The notes beneath the pieces are model-generated. The model had not been told where the DNA came from. It saw nothing but the letters and a program-made list of their open reading frames with translations, and did not search any database. The translations under genes were made by a program, and so were the position numbers. DNA of 64,000 nt from Flavimobilis rhizosphaerae (GTDB lineage Bacteria > Actinomycetota > Actinomycetes > Actinomycetales > Cellulomonadaceae), in the NCBI RefSeq assembly GCF_014852685.1, contig NZ_JACZDF010000001.1, positions 434,001-498,000 on the forward strand. The letters are read 5' to 3'. This document shows, one piece after another, positions 46,085-55,093 of this stretch (its first letter is position 1; each line of letters begins with the position of its first letter).

Positions 46085-46166
46085 CGGAGGCCCGCAGGGG
46101 CTGTGACGGCCGGGGTCCGTGCGCGGGCCCCGGCCTCACGTGTCCGTCGCCCGTTACGCTGCATGG

Positions 46167-47093
46167 GTGAACGACGCCCCGGACGACACCCCGCAGGAGG
46201 ACCTGCAGACCACGGACCCCCAGCATGACGGCGTCGCAGCGTTCCGCCTCGGCTTCGTGCCCGGGGTCAACCCCGCGAAGTGGGTGCGGACGTGGCGTGC
46301 GCGCCTCACCGTCCCGCTCGAGCTCGTGCCGCTCACGACCGACGACGCCGGCGCCGCCGTCCGCGCGGGCGACGTCGAGGCCGCGCTCGTGCGCCGGCCC
46401 GTCGCGACGCACGACGGCCACGAGCGCTTCCTCCACGCGATCCCGCTCTACGACGAGGTGCCCGTCGTCGTCGTGAGCAAGGAGCACCTGCTCTCGCTCG
46501 CAGACGACGTGACGCTCGACGACCTCGCGGACGAGACCGTGTGGCACCCCCTCGACGACCGCTTCGACTGGAACGCCCTCGCGTCAGGCGACGAGCCGTC
46601 CGCCGTCACCGGGACGCCGCCGGGCGTGCCCGGGTACGTGCGGCCGGGGCACGCCAAGGAGGCCGTCGAGATCGTCGCGTCGGGCGTCGGCGTCGTCATC
46701 CTGCCGATGTCGCTCGCGCGACTGCACCACCGGCGCGACGTCGTCGCCGTGCCCCTCACCGACGGGCCGACGTCCGGCGTGAGCCTCGCATGGCCCGCGC
46801 ACGACGGCGACCCGCTGTGCGAGGAGCTCGTCGGCATCGTCCGCGGCCGCTCCGTCAACAGCTCGCGCGGCGCCGCCGCGCAGGACCAGGCCGCGCAGGA
46901 CCAGGCGGCTCAGGGGTCGTCAGGGCGTGACGGCGGCAGGACGACGGGCGCGACGGCCCTCACCCGGACGGGCGAGGCCCGACGCAAGAAGAGCGCCGCC
47001 GCCCGCGCCCAGGCTGACCGCACCGCCGCGCAGCAGCGCAAGCGCAGCGACCAGAGCCGCGCCCGCGGCAAAGGCAAGAAGCGCGGCAAGTAG
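46167..47093 (+). CDS. Stand-alone LysR-type substrate-binding domain protein with basic tail
   Basis: 308 residues from GTG 46167. The body (about 25-240) has the periplasmic-binding-like fold of LysR effector domains: FRLGFVPGVNPAKWVRTW, AALVRRP, VPVVVVSKEHLL and GVGVVILPMSLARLHHRRDVV. The DNA-binding helix-turn-helix is missing. Instead the last 60 residues are a Gln/Ala then Lys/Arg-rich tail ending GKGKKRGK, which could bind nucleic acid. TACGCT ends six bases before GTG, so it is probably leaderless. Function unknown. Confidence 0.8.
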   Translation: MNDAPDDTPQEDLQTTDPQHDGVAAFRLGFVPGVNPAKWVRTWRARLTVPLELVPLTTDDAGAAVRAGDVEAALVRRPVATHDGHERFLHAIPLYDEVPVVVVSKEHLLSLADDVTLDDLADETVWHPLDDRFDWNALASGDEPSAVTGTPPGVPGYVRPGHAKEAVEIVASGVGVVILPMSLARLHHRRDVVAVPLTDGPTSGVSLAWPAHDGDPLCEELVGIVRGRSVNSSRGAAAQDQAAQDQAAQGSSGRDGGRTTGATALTRTGEARRKKSAAARAQADRTAAQQRKRSDQSRARGKGKKRGK

Positions 47094-47156
47094 CCCCGCG
47101 CCCGCCCCCGCACGCGCAGCCCTGCACGCGCAGCCCCGCCCCCGCCCCGCATACGA

Positions 47157-47205
47157 AGGAATCCGCGCAGATGGCTGCTCCCAGTAGCCATTTGCGCGGA
47201 TTCCT
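47157..47205. terminator. Long perfect-like hairpin between convergent genes
   Basis: 20-bp stem AGGAATCCGCGCAGATGGCT with its complement except one G-U pair, 9-base loop. It is AT-richer than the surroundings and longer than any other terminator here. It may terminate both the LysR-like gene and the aminotransferase gene. Confidence 0.65.
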
Positions 47206-47291
47206 CGGCGTGCGAGGCACGGCCGGGTGCGGCCGGGGCACGGCCGGAGGGGTGGGGACGGGCCGGAGGGGGAGCGCGCGCGGGCGTCGGG

Positions 47292-48509
47292 TCAGCGACG
47301 AATCTCGTCGAGATGCTCTGCGATGCGGCCGATCGCCTCCGTGAGGACGTCCTCGTCGGGCAGGCACACGAGCCGGAAGTGGTCCGGCTCGAACCAGTTG
47401 AAGCCCGTGCCGTGGGTCACGAGGATGTGCTTGCGGCGCAGCAGGTCGAGGACGAACTCCTGGTCGTCCGTGATCCCGAACATCTCCGTGTCGAGCTTCG
47501 GGAAGCAGTAGAGCGCACCCTGCGGACGCACGTTCGTCACGCCGTCGATCTCGTTGAGCAGCGTGTCCGCGAGCATCATCTGGTCGTAGAAGCGCCCGCC
47601 AGGGACGATGAGCTCGTTGATCGACTGGTAGCCACCGAGCGCCGTCTGGATCGCGTGCTGCGCCGGCACGTTCGCGCACATGCGCATGTTCGCCATGAGG
47701 GTGAGACCCTCGAGGAAGTCCGTCGCGAGGTGCGTCGGGCCCGAGATCATGAGCCATCCCGCCCGGTACCCGCACACGCGGTACGCCTTCGACAGCCCCG
47801 AGAACGTCAGGCACAGGACGTCGTCGCCCGCGAACGTCGCCGCATGGTGGTGCTTCGCCTCGTCGAAGAGGATCTTCTCGTAGATCTCGTCGGAAAAGAT
47901 CACGAGGTCGTGCCGTCGTGCGATGTCGACGATGCCCTTGACGATCTCCTCCGAGTACACCGCACCCGTCGGGTTGTTCGGGTTGATGAGGACGATCGCG
48001 TGCGTGTTCGCCGTGATCTTCGACTCGATGTCCTCGAGGTCCGGGTTCCAGGCGTTCGACTCATCGCAGCGGTAGTGCACGGGCGTGCCGCCCGAGAGCG
48101 TCACCGCGCCCGTCCACAGCGGGTAGTCGGGCGCAGGCACGAGGATCTCGTTGCCGTCGTCGACGAACGTCTGGAGCACCATCGTGATGAGCTCGGAGAC
48201 GCCGTTGCCGATGAAGATGTCCTCGACGTGCGTGTCGACGAGCCCGCGCGACTGGTAGTACTGCGCGACGGCCGTGCGCGCCGAGTAGATGCCGCGCGAG
48301 TCCGAGTACCCCTGGGCCTCGGGCAGGTGCTGGATCATGTCCGCGAGGATCGTCGGCGGCGCCTCGAAGCCGAACGGCGCGGTGTTGCCGATGTTGAGCT
48401 TGAGGATCTTGTGGCCGAGCGACTCGAGGCGCTGCGCCTCGACGAGGATCGGTCCCCGCACGTCGTAGCGGACGTTCTTGAGCTTCTTGGACTGCGTGAT
48501 CTGGCGCAC
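47292..48509 (-). CDS. AlaT-type aminotransferase (pyruvate/glutamate)
   Basis: 405 residues from GTG 48509, chosen over an upstream in-frame GTG (48536) because VRQITQSKKLKNVRYDVRGP matches usual starts and CACCAT lies six bases upstream. PLP fold type I, class I: SLSKAYRVCGYRAGWL-like FSGLSKAYRVCGYRAG carries the PLP lysine; NPNNPTGAVYSEE and SDEIYEKILFD are conserved. It probably makes alanine from pyruvate and glutamate. Confidence 0.93.
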   Translation of the reverse strand: MRQITQSKKLKNVRYDVRGPILVEAQRLESLGHKILKLNIGNTAPFGFEAPPTILADMIQHLPEAQGYSDSRGIYSARTAVAQYYQSRGLVDTHVEDIFIGNGVSELITMVLQTFVDDGNEILVPAPDYPLWTGAVTLSGGTPVHYRCDESNAWNPDLEDIESKITANTHAIVLINPNNPTGAVYSEEIVKGIVDIARRHDLVIFSDEIYEKILFDEAKHHHAATFAGDDVLCLTFSGLSKAYRVCGYRAGWLMISGPTHLATDFLEGLTLMANMRMCANVPAQHAIQTALGGYQSINELIVPGGRFYDQMMLADTLLNEIDGVTNVRPQGALYCFPKLDTEMFGITDDQEFVLDLLRRKHILVTHGTGFNWFEPDHFRLVCLPDEDVLTEAIGRIAEHLDEIRR

Positions 48510-48599
48510 CCCGCCATGGTGGCACAACGACGGCACGTCGTGGCAGGTCGCAGCGTCAGGTGCTGTGGACGTCCGTGCGGATCGCGTGGAGGTGAGACC

Positions 48600-49268
48600 T
48601 CAGCCGTCGAGCGGCTCGCAGCGCACGCCCGTCGCATGGACGGGGCAGTAGCCGTGAGGCACCTTGTGGAGGTACTGCTGGTGGTCCGCCTCCGCGAGGT
48701 AGAACGGCCCCGCGTCCGCGGCCGTCCGCACCTCCGTCGTGATCTCCTCGAAGCCCCGCTCCGCGAGGCTCGCCCCGAACGCCGCGCGCGTCCGCTCGGC
48801 GAGGTCCGCCTGCGCGGGCGTCGTCGTGAAGATCGCCGAGCGGTACTGGGTGCCGACGTCGTTGCCCTGACGGAAACCCTGCGTCGGGTCGTGGTTCTCC
48901 CAGAACGTCCGCAGCACGTCCTCGTCACTCACGACCGTCGGGTCGAACACTACCCGCACCGTCTCGGTGTGCCCGGTCATGCCCGTGCACGTTTCTTCGT
49001 ACGTCGGGTGCGGCGTCGTCCCGCCCATGTACCCGACCGACGTCGAGATGACGCCCGGCAGCTGCCAGAAGAGCTTCTCCGCGCCCCAGAAGCAGCCGAG
49101 GCCGAGGAAGATCTCGTGCGCACCGTCGGGCAGCGGACCCTCGAGCGGGGTTCCGAGGACCGCGTGCGTCGGAGGCACGTGGAACGCGCGGGCGGGCCGC
49201 CCCGGGAGGGCATCGGCGGGGCTGACGACGGTCGTCGGGACGCGACGGCCGAAGAGGTTCTCGAGCAC
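48600..49268 (-). CDS. msrA: Peptide methionine sulfoxide reductase A
   Basis: 222 residues from GTG 49268, with GGAGG upstream. Repairs S-methionine sulfoxide in proteins. Active-site cysteine in [13 protein letters not shown]. The pocket motifs [31 protein letters not shown] and [16 protein letters not shown] are intact, with a resolving cysteine near the end. The N-terminal 50 residues are a family-typical extension ([17 protein letters not shown]). Single gene. Confidence 0.97.
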   Translation of the reverse strand: MLENLFGRRVPTTVVSPADALPGRPARAFHVPPTHAVLGTPLEGPLPDGAHEIFLGLGCFWGAEKLFWQLPGVISTSVGYMGGTTPHPTYEETCTGMTGHTETVRVVFDPTVVSDEDVLRTFWENHDPTQGFRQGNDVGTQYRSAIFTTTPAQADLAERTRAAFGASLAERGFEEITTEVRTAADAGPFYLAEADHQQYLHKVPHGYCPVHATGVRCEPLDG

Positions 49269-49466
49269 GGTGACCTCCGGTGGGGGCAGGAACGCCGGAG
49301 CAGTCGTGAACGCTCCGTGAAAAGGTGCAACGTCGCGCGTCCACCGCGTGTTCCCGCGGCGCGCGCGAGCGCGAGCCGGTGCCGGTCGTCGTAGTCTGGC
49401 ACGCGGGGCCTACCGCCCCGACACGGGCGTCCGACCTGCGCGGACGTGGGGGCTGGAAGGACGACG

Positions 49467-50870
49467 ATGACGAGCGACGACACCACCCGGGACGACGCCG
49501 GGACCGCGACGACCGAGGCCGTGGGCGCTGACGCGCTCCACGGCGACTACGTCGCCTCCCGCTCCATCCCACCGTCCGTCCAAGCCGCCGCAGCCTGGTC
49601 GTGGCGCCTGCTCATCATCGGCATCTGCGCAGGAGCCGTCATCTGGGTGCTGCGGCCCCTCGGCGAGCTCTTCGTCGCCGTCGCCGCCGCGCTGCTCTTC
49701 ACCGTCCTCCTCGCGCCCCTCCACGGCTGGCTCGTCCGCACCCTGCGGTTCCCGCGCGCGCTCGCCGCCGTGACGTCGGTGCTCCTCCTGCTCGCCGCCG
49801 CGATCGGCCTCATCGCCATCGCCGGGCAGCAGATCGTCACCGGCATCGCCTCGCTCTCGACGCAGGCCCGCGAGGGCCTCGACCAAATGATCGAGTGGCT
49901 CGCGACAGGGCCTCTCGGCATCGACACCGAGCGGCTCGAGGGCATGCTCAGCGACATCTCGACGACGGTCGAGCAGAACCTCGGCACCGTGGTCTCCGGG
50001 GCCATGTCCGTCGGCTCGACCGTGACGAGCCTGGCGGCAGGCTTCGTCATCGCGCTGTTCTGCACGATCTTCTTCCTCTACGACGGCCGCACGATCTGGA
50101 CGTGGATCGTCGGGCTCCTGCCGCGCGCCGCCCGCGACGACGTGCACCAGGCCGGGCGCCGCGGGCTCGTGACCCTCGCCGCCTACACGCGCACGCAGAT
50201 CCTCGTCGCCGCGATCGACGCGACCGGCATCGCGATCGGCGCCGCAGCCCTCCAGCTGCCGCTCGTCGTGCCGCTCGGCATCCTCGTCTTCATCGGATCG
50301 TTCATCCCGTTCGTCGGCGCGATCGTCACGGGCGCGATCGCCGTGCTCGTCGCCCTCGTCGTCAAGGGCTGGGTGTGGGCGCTCGTCATGCTCGGCATCG
50401 TCCTGCTCGTCCAGCAGATCGAGGGGCACCTCCTCCAGCCGTTCCTCATGGGCCACGCCGTGTCGATGCATCCCGTCGCCGTCCTCCTCACCGTCTCGGG
50501 GGGCACGATGGTCGCCGGGATCGTCGGAGCCCTCTTCGCCGTGCCCATCGCGTCGGTCATCAACACCGTCGTCCTCTACCTCTCCGGTCACGACAAGTTC
50601 CCCGACCTCGGCATCGGCGACCGACTCACCTTCCGGCCCGAGGCGGAGGCCGAGGTGCGGCGCCGCGCCGTGGCGCTGCGCCGCGGCGCGCAGGATGCCG
50701 ACACGGACGTCGTCGTCGTCGAGGTCGGTGAGGGAGCGGTCCTCGTGGCCCCCTCCGACAGCCCCGCTGTCAAGAGCGCTGTCAAGGGCGCGGCCGAGAC
50801 CGCAGCCGACGAGCCACCGCACGACGCTTCCGGCACGCAGCGTCGCACGCAGCCCGGCGACGACGCGTGA
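49467..50870 (+). CDS. AI-2E family transporter (PerM-like)
   Basis: 467 residues from ATG 49467 with GGAAGGA upstream. Eight-helix permease of the AI-2 exporter/PerM family: FTVLLAPLHGWLVR, then the conserved GSFIPFVGAIVTG and QQIEGHLLQPFLMGHAVSMHP. N- and C-terminal polar tails of about 45 and 90 residues are disordered. The substrate is not established; family members have been linked to AI-2 or Na+/H+ exchange. The stop overlaps the ilvA start by four bases. Confidence 0.88.
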   Translation: MTSDDTTRDDAGTATTEAVGADALHGDYVASRSIPPSVQAAAAWSWRLLIIGICAGAVIWVLRPLGELFVAVAAALLFTVLLAPLHGWLVRTLRFPRALAAVTSVLLLLAAAIGLIAIAGQQIVTGIASLSTQAREGLDQMIEWLATGPLGIDTERLEGMLSDISTTVEQNLGTVVSGAMSVGSTVTSLAAGFVIALFCTIFFLYDGRTIWTWIVGLLPRAARDDVHQAGRRGLVTLAAYTRTQILVAAIDATGIAIGAAALQLPLVVPLGILVFIGSFIPFVGAIVTGAIAVLVALVVKGWVWALVMLGIVLLVQQIEGHLLQPFLMGHAVSMHPVAVLLTVSGGTMVAGIVGALFAVPIASVINTVVLYLSGHDKFPDLGIGDRLTFRPEAEAEVRRRAVALRRGAQDADTDVVVVEVGEGAVLVAPSDSPAVKSAVKGAAETAADEPPHDASGTQRRTQPGDDA

Positions 50871-52084
50871 CCGGCCTGCCTCTCGACCCCGTGGACCTCG
50901 CCGACGCCCGACGCCTCCTCGAGGGCGTCGCCGTGACGACGCCCGTCGAGCACTCGCGCGCGCTCGCCGAGCTCACCGCCACCGAGGTCCACCTCAAGTG
51001 CGAGAACCTCCAGCGCACCGGATCCTTCAAGCTGCGCGGCGCGTACGTGCGCCTCGCCCGACTCACCGCCGACGAGCGCGCCTCCGGGGTCGTCGCGGCG
51101 AGCGCCGGCAACCACGCGCAGGGTGTCGCCCTCGCGGCCCGTGAGCTCGACATCCATGCGGTCGTCTACATGCCGTCCGACGCTGCTCTGCCGAAGATCG
51201 CCGCGACCCGCGCCTACGGCGCCGAGGTGCGGCTCGTCGGGCACAGCGTCGAGGACGCGCTCGCGGCCGCGTACGAGCACGCGCGCGTCACGGGCGCCGT
51301 GCTCATCCACCCGTTCGACCACGCCGACGTCGTCGCCGGGCAGGCGACGATCGCCCTCGAGATCCTCGAGCAGGTCCCCGACGTCCGCACGGTCGTCGTC
51401 CCCGTCGGCGGAGGCGGCCTGGCCGCCGGGATGGTCGCCGCATTCTCGCAGTTCGCACCGCACGTCCACGTCGTCGGCGTGCAGGCCGAACGCATGGCCG
51501 CCTACCCCGGATCGCTCCGCACCGGGACGGCCGAGACCGTGCCCGTGCGCTCGACGATGGCCGACGGTATCGCCGTCGCGCGCCCCGGCGAGGTTCCGCT
51601 CGAGCTCCTCCGCCACGGCAACGCCGAGGTCGTCACCGTGAGCGAGGACGAGATCTCCCGCGCGCTCCTCCTCGTCGCCGAGCGCGCCAAGCTTCTCGTC
51701 GAACCCGCTGGCGCGACCGGTGTCGCCGCGCTCATGGCCGAGCCCGACGGCTTCGACGGACCCATCGTCGTCGTCCTCTCGGGAGGCAACGTCGATCCCG
51801 TCGTCCTCCTGCGCGTCGTCCGCCACGGCCTCGCGTCCGCCGGCCGCTACCTCCAGGTGCGAGCCCTGCTCACCGACCGGCCCGGGATGCTCGCCGACCT
51901 CCTTCTCGCGATCGCGCGCGAGGGCGGCAACGTCATGCACATCGAGCACGTCCGCACCGGGCCGCACCTCGCGATCGACGAGGTCGAGGTCGTCCTCCAG
52001 GTCGAGACCAAGGGCGCCGAGCACCAGGACGCGCTCCTCACGCACCTGAGGGGCGAGGGCTACCGGCTCGCCCCCGGCGCCTGA
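50867..52084 (+). CDS. ilvA: Threonine dehydratase (biosynthetic-type, with ACT domain)
   Basis: 405 residues from GTG 50867 in a GTGA overlap with the preceding gene. PLP-dependent deamination of threonine to 2-oxobutanoate, the first step of isoleucine synthesis. PLP lysine K55 is in RTGSFKLRGAY; SAGNHAQGVA and the glycine loop VPVGGGGLAAG bind cofactor phosphate; SGGNVDP is conserved. A C-terminal ACT domain (about 330-400) suggests feedback control. One ACT and this length fit the short IlvA/TdcB-like type. Confidence 0.95.
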   Translation: MTGLPLDPVDLADARRLLEGVAVTTPVEHSRALAELTATEVHLKCENLQRTGSFKLRGAYVRLARLTADERASGVVAASAGNHAQGVALAARELDIHAVVYMPSDAALPKIAATRAYGAEVRLVGHSVEDALAAAYEHARVTGAVLIHPFDHADVVAGQATIALEILEQVPDVRTVVVPVGGGGLAAGMVAAFSQFAPHVHVVGVQAERMAAYPGSLRTGTAETVPVRSTMADGIAVARPGEVPLELLRHGNAEVVTVSEDEISRALLLVAERAKLLVEPAGATGVAALMAEPDGFDGPIVVVLSGGNVDPVVLLRVVRHGLASAGRYLQVRALLTDRPGMLADLLLAIAREGGNVMHIEHVRTGPHLAIDEVEVVLQVETKGAEHQDALLTHLRGEGYRLAPGA

Positions 52085-52178
52085 ACACCAGGCGCCCGAG
52101 CCGGCGAGCGACGCAGCCGGTGAACGCCCGAGCGCAGCGAGCCCGACCGCGCGGTGCCGGGGCTCGCAGGAACGACGA

Positions 52179-52207
52179 AGCGGGCCACCCCGATGGGGTG
52201 GCCCGCT
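52179..52207. terminator. Bidirectional terminator between ilvA and greA
   Basis: Perfect 13-bp stem AGCGGGCCACCCC with its complement and a three-base GAT loop, between convergent genes. Confidence 0.8.
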
Positions 52208-52229
52208 CCTCAGCATGTCGTGCGCGCGC

Positions 52230-52709
52230 TCAGCCGTCGTAGGGCACGGCCTTGAGGACCTTGACGAGACGCTCAGCACCGGTCGGCGTCGTGAACGTCA
52301 CCTCGTCGCCCACCGAGCGACCGAGGATCGACGCGCCGAGGGGCGACGCCTCCGAGAAGACGTCGAGCTCCGTCGTGCCCACGATCTCGCGCGAACCCAG
52401 GAGGAACGTCATCTCCTCGCCCGCGAAGTCGAGCGTGACGATCATGCCCGGCTCGACGAGGCCGTCGTCCGGAGGCGTGCCGACCTGCGCGTTCTCGAGC
52501 TTCGCCTTGAGCTCGCGGACACGGGCCTCCTGCTTCGCGTGCTCCTCACGGGCCGCGTGGTAGCCGGAGTTCTCCTTGAGATCGCCCTCGTCACGCGCCT
52601 GCGCGACCCTCGCGACGATCTCGTCCCGGCCGGCGCCGGTGAGGTACTCGTACTCGGCCTTGAGCCTGTCGTACGCCTCCTGCGTCAGCCACGTGGTGGT
52701 CCCGGTCAT
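52230..52709 (-). CDS. greA: Transcription elongation factor GreA
   Basis: 159 residues, normal length, from ATG 52709 with GAAAGGAG upstream. Stimulates RNA cleavage in backtracked RNA polymerase. The N-terminal coiled coil carries the catalytic acidic tip (ARDEGDLKENSGYHAAREEH). The C-terminal FKBP-like domain shows GSREIVG, SEASPLGASILGRSVGDEVTF. It is the first gene of the conserved greA-DUF4307-mca neighbourhood and has a long leader. Confidence 0.98.
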   Translation of the reverse strand: MTGTTTWLTQEAYDRLKAEYEYLTGAGRDEIVARVAQARDEGDLKENSGYHAAREEHAKQEARVRELKAKLENAQVGTPPDDGLVEPGMIVTLDFAGEEMTFLLGSREIVGTTELDVFSEASPLGASILGRSVGDEVTFTTPTGAERLVKVLKAVPYDG

Positions 52710-52738
52710 TGTCGCTCCTTTCGGTCCACGTAGGACAG

Positions 52739-52764
52739 CGGCGCACGGTGGGAACCGTGCGCCG
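52739..52764 (-). promoter_or_regulatory. Hairpin in the greA leader
   Basis: 11-bp perfect stem CGGCGCACGGT/ACCGTGCGCCG with a four-base loop, 30 bases upstream of the greA start within its leader. It may attenuate or stabilise the leader RNA; no U-run follows. Confidence 0.5.
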
Positions 52765-52907
52765 AGATGTGATGAAGAAGATGTGCCCCTGCTCGCCGGT
52801 GCGACGCCCCCTCGCGTGCCACACCGTCGACCACCCGTCTGAGGGGCCCGGCCGGGAGCGTGAACGAGAACGCGCTGCACGGTCGCCGAGCAGTGGTCGA
52901 AACACCC

Positions 52908-52913
52908 AGTATA
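52908..52913 (-). promoter_or_regulatory. greA promoter -10 element
   Basis: TATACT on the minus strand, the best -10 in this gap, implies a leader of about 190 bases including the hairpin at 52739-52764. No clear -35 at 17 bases. Confidence 0.5.
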
Positions 52914-52986
52914 GCCGCACGGGCCGCAAGGACGCGGACCCGTGATCTGCGACGCGCCGCCCGACCCGTCGTCGTGCGCGCCGACC

Positions 52987-53484
52987 TCAGTCGTCGAGGC
53001 GCTCGCAGGACTCGACCATGCCCGTTGTCGCCAGCTCCGACGTCCGCACCTCGACCGTGAACGACTCCCGCTCACCCGAGCTCGCCGGGATGATGACGTC
53101 GCGGTAGCCGACCTGGGCGTAGTTCTCGGCGAGCGCGACGACCTTGCAGCGCAGCGCGAGGTCTGCGCGCTTCGTCACGTGGAATGTCACCTCGGTGAGC
53201 TCGGGGCCCTTGACCGAGTAGCCGACGGGCTTCGTCGTCCACGGCTCGCCGGCGACCATGCTCCAGCCCGCCCAGCCGGCGCCGACCGTCCCGAGCACGA
53301 TCGCCGCGGCCGCGGCCACCTTGAACCGGCGCGAGCGGCGGGCATCAGGTGTGAGCCGGCCGTACCTGTCGTCGAGGTCAGTCCGCGCGGCGGGGGTGGC
53401 GAGCGGCGACGACGCCCCGGGGGCGACGGGCGAGCCAGGGGCGGCGGGCGCCTCGGGAGTCTCGGGAGTCTCGGAGGAGGACAT
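52987..53484 (-). CDS. DUF4307 family membrane protein
   Basis: 165 residues from ATG 53484. Layout is a disordered Pro/Glu/Ala N-terminus (1-35), one membrane helix (VAAAAAIVLGTVGAGWAGWSM), then an extracytoplasmic domain (TKPVGYSVKGPELTEVTFHVTK). Two cysteines (LRCKVVAL and VESCERL) may form a disulphide. The family is restricted to actinobacteria and lies next to greA/mca as here (Rv1081c-like). GACACT ends six bases before ATG. Function unknown. Confidence 0.9.
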   Translation of the reverse strand: MSSSETPETPEAPAAPGSPVAPGASSPLATPAARTDLDDRYGRLTPDARRSRRFKVAAAAAIVLGTVGAGWAGWSMVAGEPWTTKPVGYSVKGPELTEVTFHVTKRADLALRCKVVALAENYAQVGYRDVIIPASSGERESFTVEVRTSELATTGMVESCERLDD

Positions 53485-53649
53485 GGCCCCAGTGTCCCAG
53501 GCTCGTGCGGTCGCGGGAACCGGGGCGTGCGCGTCGTCGAACCTCCGCCGCCCGCGCCTGGGGTCCTCACGTCCCGTGCGGCACCCCACGGGAGATACGG
53601 TGAGGGGTGGAGCCCAGACCTGGGCCCGTGCACCGAGAGGACCACCGAC

Positions 53650-54528
53650 GTGACGACGCCCCTGCGCCTCATGGCCGTCCACGCCCACCCCGACGACGAG
53701 TCGAGCAAGGGCGCCGCCACGACCGCCCGCTACGCCGCCGCCGGCGTCGAGGTCCTTGTCGTCACGTGCACCGGAGGCGAGCGCGGCTCCGTCCTCAACC
53801 CCAGCTACGGCCGAGAGCTCGCCGAGGGCGACGAGATCGCCGCCGTCCGCCGCGAAGAGATGGCCGCCGCGGCCGCCGCGCTCGGCGTGCGCCAGCACTG
53901 GCTCGGGTTCGTCGACTCGGGACTGCCCGAGGGAGACCCGCTGCCGCCGCTCCCCGAGGGCTGCTTCGCGCTCGTCCCGCTCGAGGAGTCCGCCGAGGCC
54001 CTCGTCCGCGTCGTGCGCGAGTTCCGGCCCCACGTCATCACGACGTACGACCCGTCGGGCGGGTACCCGCACCCCGACCACATCCGCACGCACGAGGTGA
54101 CGGCCGCGGCCTGGGAGGCCGCGGGCGACCCGGGTCGGTTCCCCGGCGCGGGTACACCGTGGACCCCGCTCAAGCTCTACTACAACCACGACTTCTCGAT
54201 GCGCCGCATCCGCACGGTCCACGAGGCGATGGTCGACGCAGGTCTCGAGTCGCCCTTCGGCGAGTGGGTCGAGACCCGCGCCGCGCGCGAGATCGTCGAG
54301 CGACCCGTGACGACACGCATCGAGGTCGCCGACCACTTCGATGCCCGCGACGCCGCGCTGCGCGCGCACGCGACCCAGATCGACCCCGACGGCTTCTTCT
54401 TCGGCACCCCGCGCGACCTCGAGACCGAGGTCTGGCCGTGGGAGGAGTACGAGCTCGCCGATGCCCGCATCGCCACCACGCTGCCCGAGGACGACCTGTT
54501 CGCGGGACTCACCGAGGAGCACCTGTGA
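53650..54528 (+). CDS. mca: Mycothiol S-conjugate amidase
   Basis: 292 residues from GTG 53650, with GAGAGGA upstream. Cleaves mycothiol-toxin conjugates so that the mercapturic acid is exported. Zinc-binding HAHPDDES (residues 11-18) and PHPDHIRTHE are intact. The C-terminal DPDGFFFGTPRDLETEVWPWEEYELA distinguishes Mca from the related MshB. It is a good actinobacterial marker. Its stop overlaps the next start by four bases. Confidence 0.97.
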   Translation: MTTPLRLMAVHAHPDDESSKGAATTARYAAAGVEVLVVTCTGGERGSVLNPSYGRELAEGDEIAAVRREEMAAAAAALGVRQHWLGFVDSGLPEGDPLPPLPEGCFALVPLEESAEALVRVVREFRPHVITTYDPSGGYPHPDHIRTHEVTAAAWEAAGDPGRFPGAGTPWTPLKLYYNHDFSMRRIRTVHEAMVDAGLESPFGEWVETRAAREIVERPVTTRIEVADHFDARDAALRAHATQIDPDGFFFGTPRDLETEVWPWEEYELADARIATTLPEDDLFAGLTEEHL

Positions 54529-55091
54529 CTCTCTCCCTCGCCGCGCTCGCGGCGCTGCTGCCCGCCGAGACGCCCACGCCATCGCCGTCGCCGTCGGACG
54601 TGCTGCGACCCGGCCTCGACCCCTACGACGTGTCACCCGGGCTCCTCGGCTTCCTCGCGATCTTCGCGGTCGCATCCGTGTGCGTGCTCGGCTGGATGTC
54701 GCTCAACCGCAAGGTCCGGCGCATGCGGTTCGCCGAGCGGGCCGAGGGTGCGGAGACGGACGGCGCTGAGCCAGGTGGTGAGCCGGACACGACCGCATCG
54801 GGCGGGACGGCGTCGGGCGTGGCCGAGCCGGGCACGTCCGAGCCGGGCGCGGCCGAGCCGGGTGGCGAGGCTGGACCTGCGGGGTCCGGCGCGACCAAGC
54901 CTGGCGTGACGGAGTCGGGCGCGAGCCAGCCGGGCGTGACCGAGCCGGGTGGCGAGGCTGGTTCTGCGGGGTCCGGCGCGACCGGGCCTGGCGGGACGGC
55001 GTCGGGCGTGGCCGAGCTGGGCGTGACCGAGCCGGGTGGCGAGGCTGGTTCTGCGGGGTCCGGCGCCGCAGGCGACGACGCCCAGGGCTGA
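54525..55091 (+). CDS. Mca-linked single-pass membrane protein with repeat tail (Rv1083-like)
   Basis: 188 residues from GTG 54525, overlapping mca by four bases. The first 75 residues are conserved in kind: short N-terminus, one membrane helix (GLLGFLAIFAVASVCVLGWMS) and basic RKVRRMRFAER after it. The rest is a low-complexity Gly/Ala/Glu/Pro tail with internal duplication (GGEAGSAGSGA occurs twice, GGEAGPAGSGA once). In mycobacteria a small membrane gene also follows mca. Function unknown. Confidence 0.82.
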   Translation: MTLSLAALAALLPAETPTPSPSPSDVLRPGLDPYDVSPGLLGFLAIFAVASVCVLGWMSLNRKVRRMRFAERAEGAETDGAEPGGEPDTTASGGTASGVAEPGTSEPGAAEPGGEAGPAGSGATKPGVTESGASQPGVTEPGGEAGSAGSGATGPGGTASGVAELGVTEPGGEAGSAGSGAAGDDAQG

Positions 55092-55093
55092 CC

